Shown here: positions 17,571 through 18,612 of the stretch, in pieces | Position numbering within the stretch: position 1 is the first letter of the stretch | Layout of the letters: each line of letters starts with the position of its first letter | DNA from: an uncultured Prevotella sp. | GTDB lineage: Bacteria > Bacteroidota > Bacteroidia > Bacteroidales > Bacteroidaceae | Length of the DNA: 18,612 nt | Reading direction: 5' to 3' | Assembly (NCBI GenBank): GCA_946623195.1 | Contig: CAMOQW010000033.1 | Location: 1-18,612 of the forward strand | The notes under the pieces: generated by a model | Seen by the model: the letters and a program-made list of their open reading frames with translations, nothing else | What the model was told of the DNA's origin: nothing | The model's database searches: none | Translations under genes and position numbers: made by a program

Positions 17571-18612
17571 ATGAAAAAGAAAATCATTTATGGTTTACTC
17601 TTTGCAGTCGCAATGGTGACTGCTTCGAGTTCTTTCGTGTCTTGTAAGGACTACGAAGGTGATGATTATGCTCAGCTGAAGGAACAGAATGCTGCTCTGG
17701 AGGCATTCGTGAGGGCACAGATTGCTGCAATTAAACAGTGTGATTGCGATCCTACGTTGGCAGCTCGTCTGGCAGCTATTGAAGCAGACTATGCGAAAGC
17801 TACTGGTAATGCAACTCAGGACTGGGTGAATGGGAAGAATTTTACTACTCTTGATGACGTTAAGACTTGGGTTAACCAGCAGGGGTTCTCTGATGTGACT
17901 ATGGACGCTGTTCAGAATTGGGTGAACCAGCAGGGCTTCTCGACACTTACCGAGGAGCAAGTTAAATCATTAATTAACACCATGCTGATAGCACAGGTCG
18001 GTGAGAACAATAGTATCATTGCTGATATGATTTCAACCGCTCTCGCTAATGGTGAGAATCCTTATTGGACTAAGAATGATGTGATTAACTATTTCACTAA
18101 TAATCAGCAGGATTTGTCTGGTTATGCTACTAAGGAAGATATTAATAATTTGAGGAATTATATTCTTCTTGGCGACAGCGTGAAGAATGCTTATATGTGG
18201 GCAGACTATTCGTATCAGTACATTATTGCTCATCGTGATTCTTTTAAAATCTTGTCAGATTCTATTGACAAGGTTGCTGCTCAGGCTACGGAGAATTTTA
18301 ACATTGCTAAGAATTTGGCAGACTCTGCTATTGTGTTAGCTAATCAAGCTATTGATGCAGCAGCATTAAACTCTGCACGTATTTCTGATTTGGAAACAGC
18401 AATGAAAGATGCTGATGCAAAGTTGCAGGAACAGATTACAGACCTGGAGAAGCGCGTTGCTGCTAATGAGGTGAATATCGACAACATTCTGGGTACTCTG
18501 AAGAAGCAGATTACTGGTGTGATTATTCAGGGCGCTTACAGCCCCGTGCTTGGTTATGGTGCACTGCCCTTCGGTGTGCAGACCAACCTGCTGGCTGCTT
18601 ATGCTGGTAAGG
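17571..18612 (+). CDS. Surface-lipoprotein of unknown function (partial, runs off the window)
   Basis: The first 347 codons are open to the window edge with no stop. A signal peptide ends in the lipobox FVSC with C25, followed by KDYEGDD; acidic residues right after the lipid cysteine resemble the Bacteroidota lipoprotein export signal, so surface exposure is likely. Residues about 33-75 and 225-310 look like coiled coil. Between them are short repeats centred on W85, W100 and W117 (WVNGKNF, then WVNQQGF twice), with a degenerate copy near 166-180. Residues 311-347 (QITGVIIQGAYSPVLGYG, 313-330, and beyond) begin a hydrophobic domain that I associate from memory with large Bacteroidota surface proteins. 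Codons are A/T-rich (AAT, GAT, GCT, ATT) up to about 18420, then return to the GC-rich style of the other genes. Function is unknown. The ATG follows an A/T-rich leader without a Shine-Dalgarno site. Confidence 0.85.
   Translation, partial: MKKKIIYGLLFAVAMVTASSSFVSCKDYEGDDYAQLKEQNAALEAFVRAQIAAIKQCDCDPTLAARLAAIEADYAKATGNATQDWVNGKNFTTLDDVKTWVNQQGFSDVTMDAVQNWVNQQGFSTLTEEQVKSLINTMLIAQVGENNSIIADMISTALANGENPYWTKNDVINYFTNNQQDLSGYATKEDINNLRNYILLGDSVKNAYMWADYSYQYIIAHRDSFKILSDSIDKVAAQATENFNIAKNLADSAIVLANQAIDAAALNSARISDLETAMKDADAKLQEQITDLEKRVAANEVNIDNILGTLKKQITGVIIQGAYSPVLGYGALPFGVQTNLLAAYAGK
17867..17941 (+). repeat. Pair of 24-bp direct repeats inside the lipoprotein gene
   Basis: Copies at 17867-17890 and 17918-17941 differ at only two positions and have a period of 51 bp (17 codons), encoding WVNQQGFS twice. 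The period keeps the reading frame, so copy-number change would alter protein length without a frameshift. Confidence 0.85.

Overview
The window looks like chromosomal DNA of a Bacteroidota bacterium, most likely Prevotellaceae (Prevotella/Segatella-like). The reasons are the repeated promoters of the Bacteroidota type (TTTG, 19-20 nt, TAnnTTTG), A-rich leaders with few Shine-Dalgarno sites, a lipoprotein with a Bacteroidota-style surface-export signal, and family choices typical of the phylum (a long LptB, an OstA-like protein beside SurA-like chaperones, a RecQ with an extra C-terminal domain). The genus is an inference. All genes are on the + strand, and most of the window is GC-rich core genome.

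Layout. (1) 1-961: a duplicated promoter and lptB, the ATPase of the lipopolysaccharide transporter. (2) 987-2429: a secreted pectate-lyase-like protein, probably co-transcribed with lptB and closed by an intrinsic terminator. (3) 2430-2986: a gene-free stretch with three kinds of short repeats and a very strong hairpin terminator, ending in the tig promoter. (4) 2987-6369: the protein-quality-control cluster tig, clpP, clpX. (5) 6383-9614: recQ and a secreted protein of unknown function. (6) 9700-17391: guaB, a PpiC-type isomerase, a SurA-like isomerase, an OstA/LptA-like protein and mutL, chained by stop/start overlaps of 8, 8, 4 and 4 nt. (7) 17571 to the window end: the first 347 codons of a surface lipoprotein of unknown function, much richer in A+T than the rest and running off the window.

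How the genes work together. LptB, the two parvulin-type chaperones and the OstA-like protein all serve outer-membrane building (LPS export and outer-membrane protein folding). Trigger factor and ClpXP handle nascent and damaged proteins in the cytoplasm. RecQ and MutL maintain DNA, and GuaB makes XMP for guanine nucleotides. The overlapping guaB-mutL chain suggests one coupled operon driven by the promoter at 9640-9670.

No clearly new multi-gene system is visible. The points most worth a second look are the repeat and hairpin array between the pectate-lyase gene and tig; ClpP with Asn in place of the catalytic Asp; MutL with degenerate endonuclease motifs; the clpP promoter nested in the tig terminator; the duplicated lptB promoter; and the mosaic, repeat-bearing lipoprotein at the right edge. 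I saw no tRNA, rRNA, CRISPR array, insertion sequence or prophage gene.
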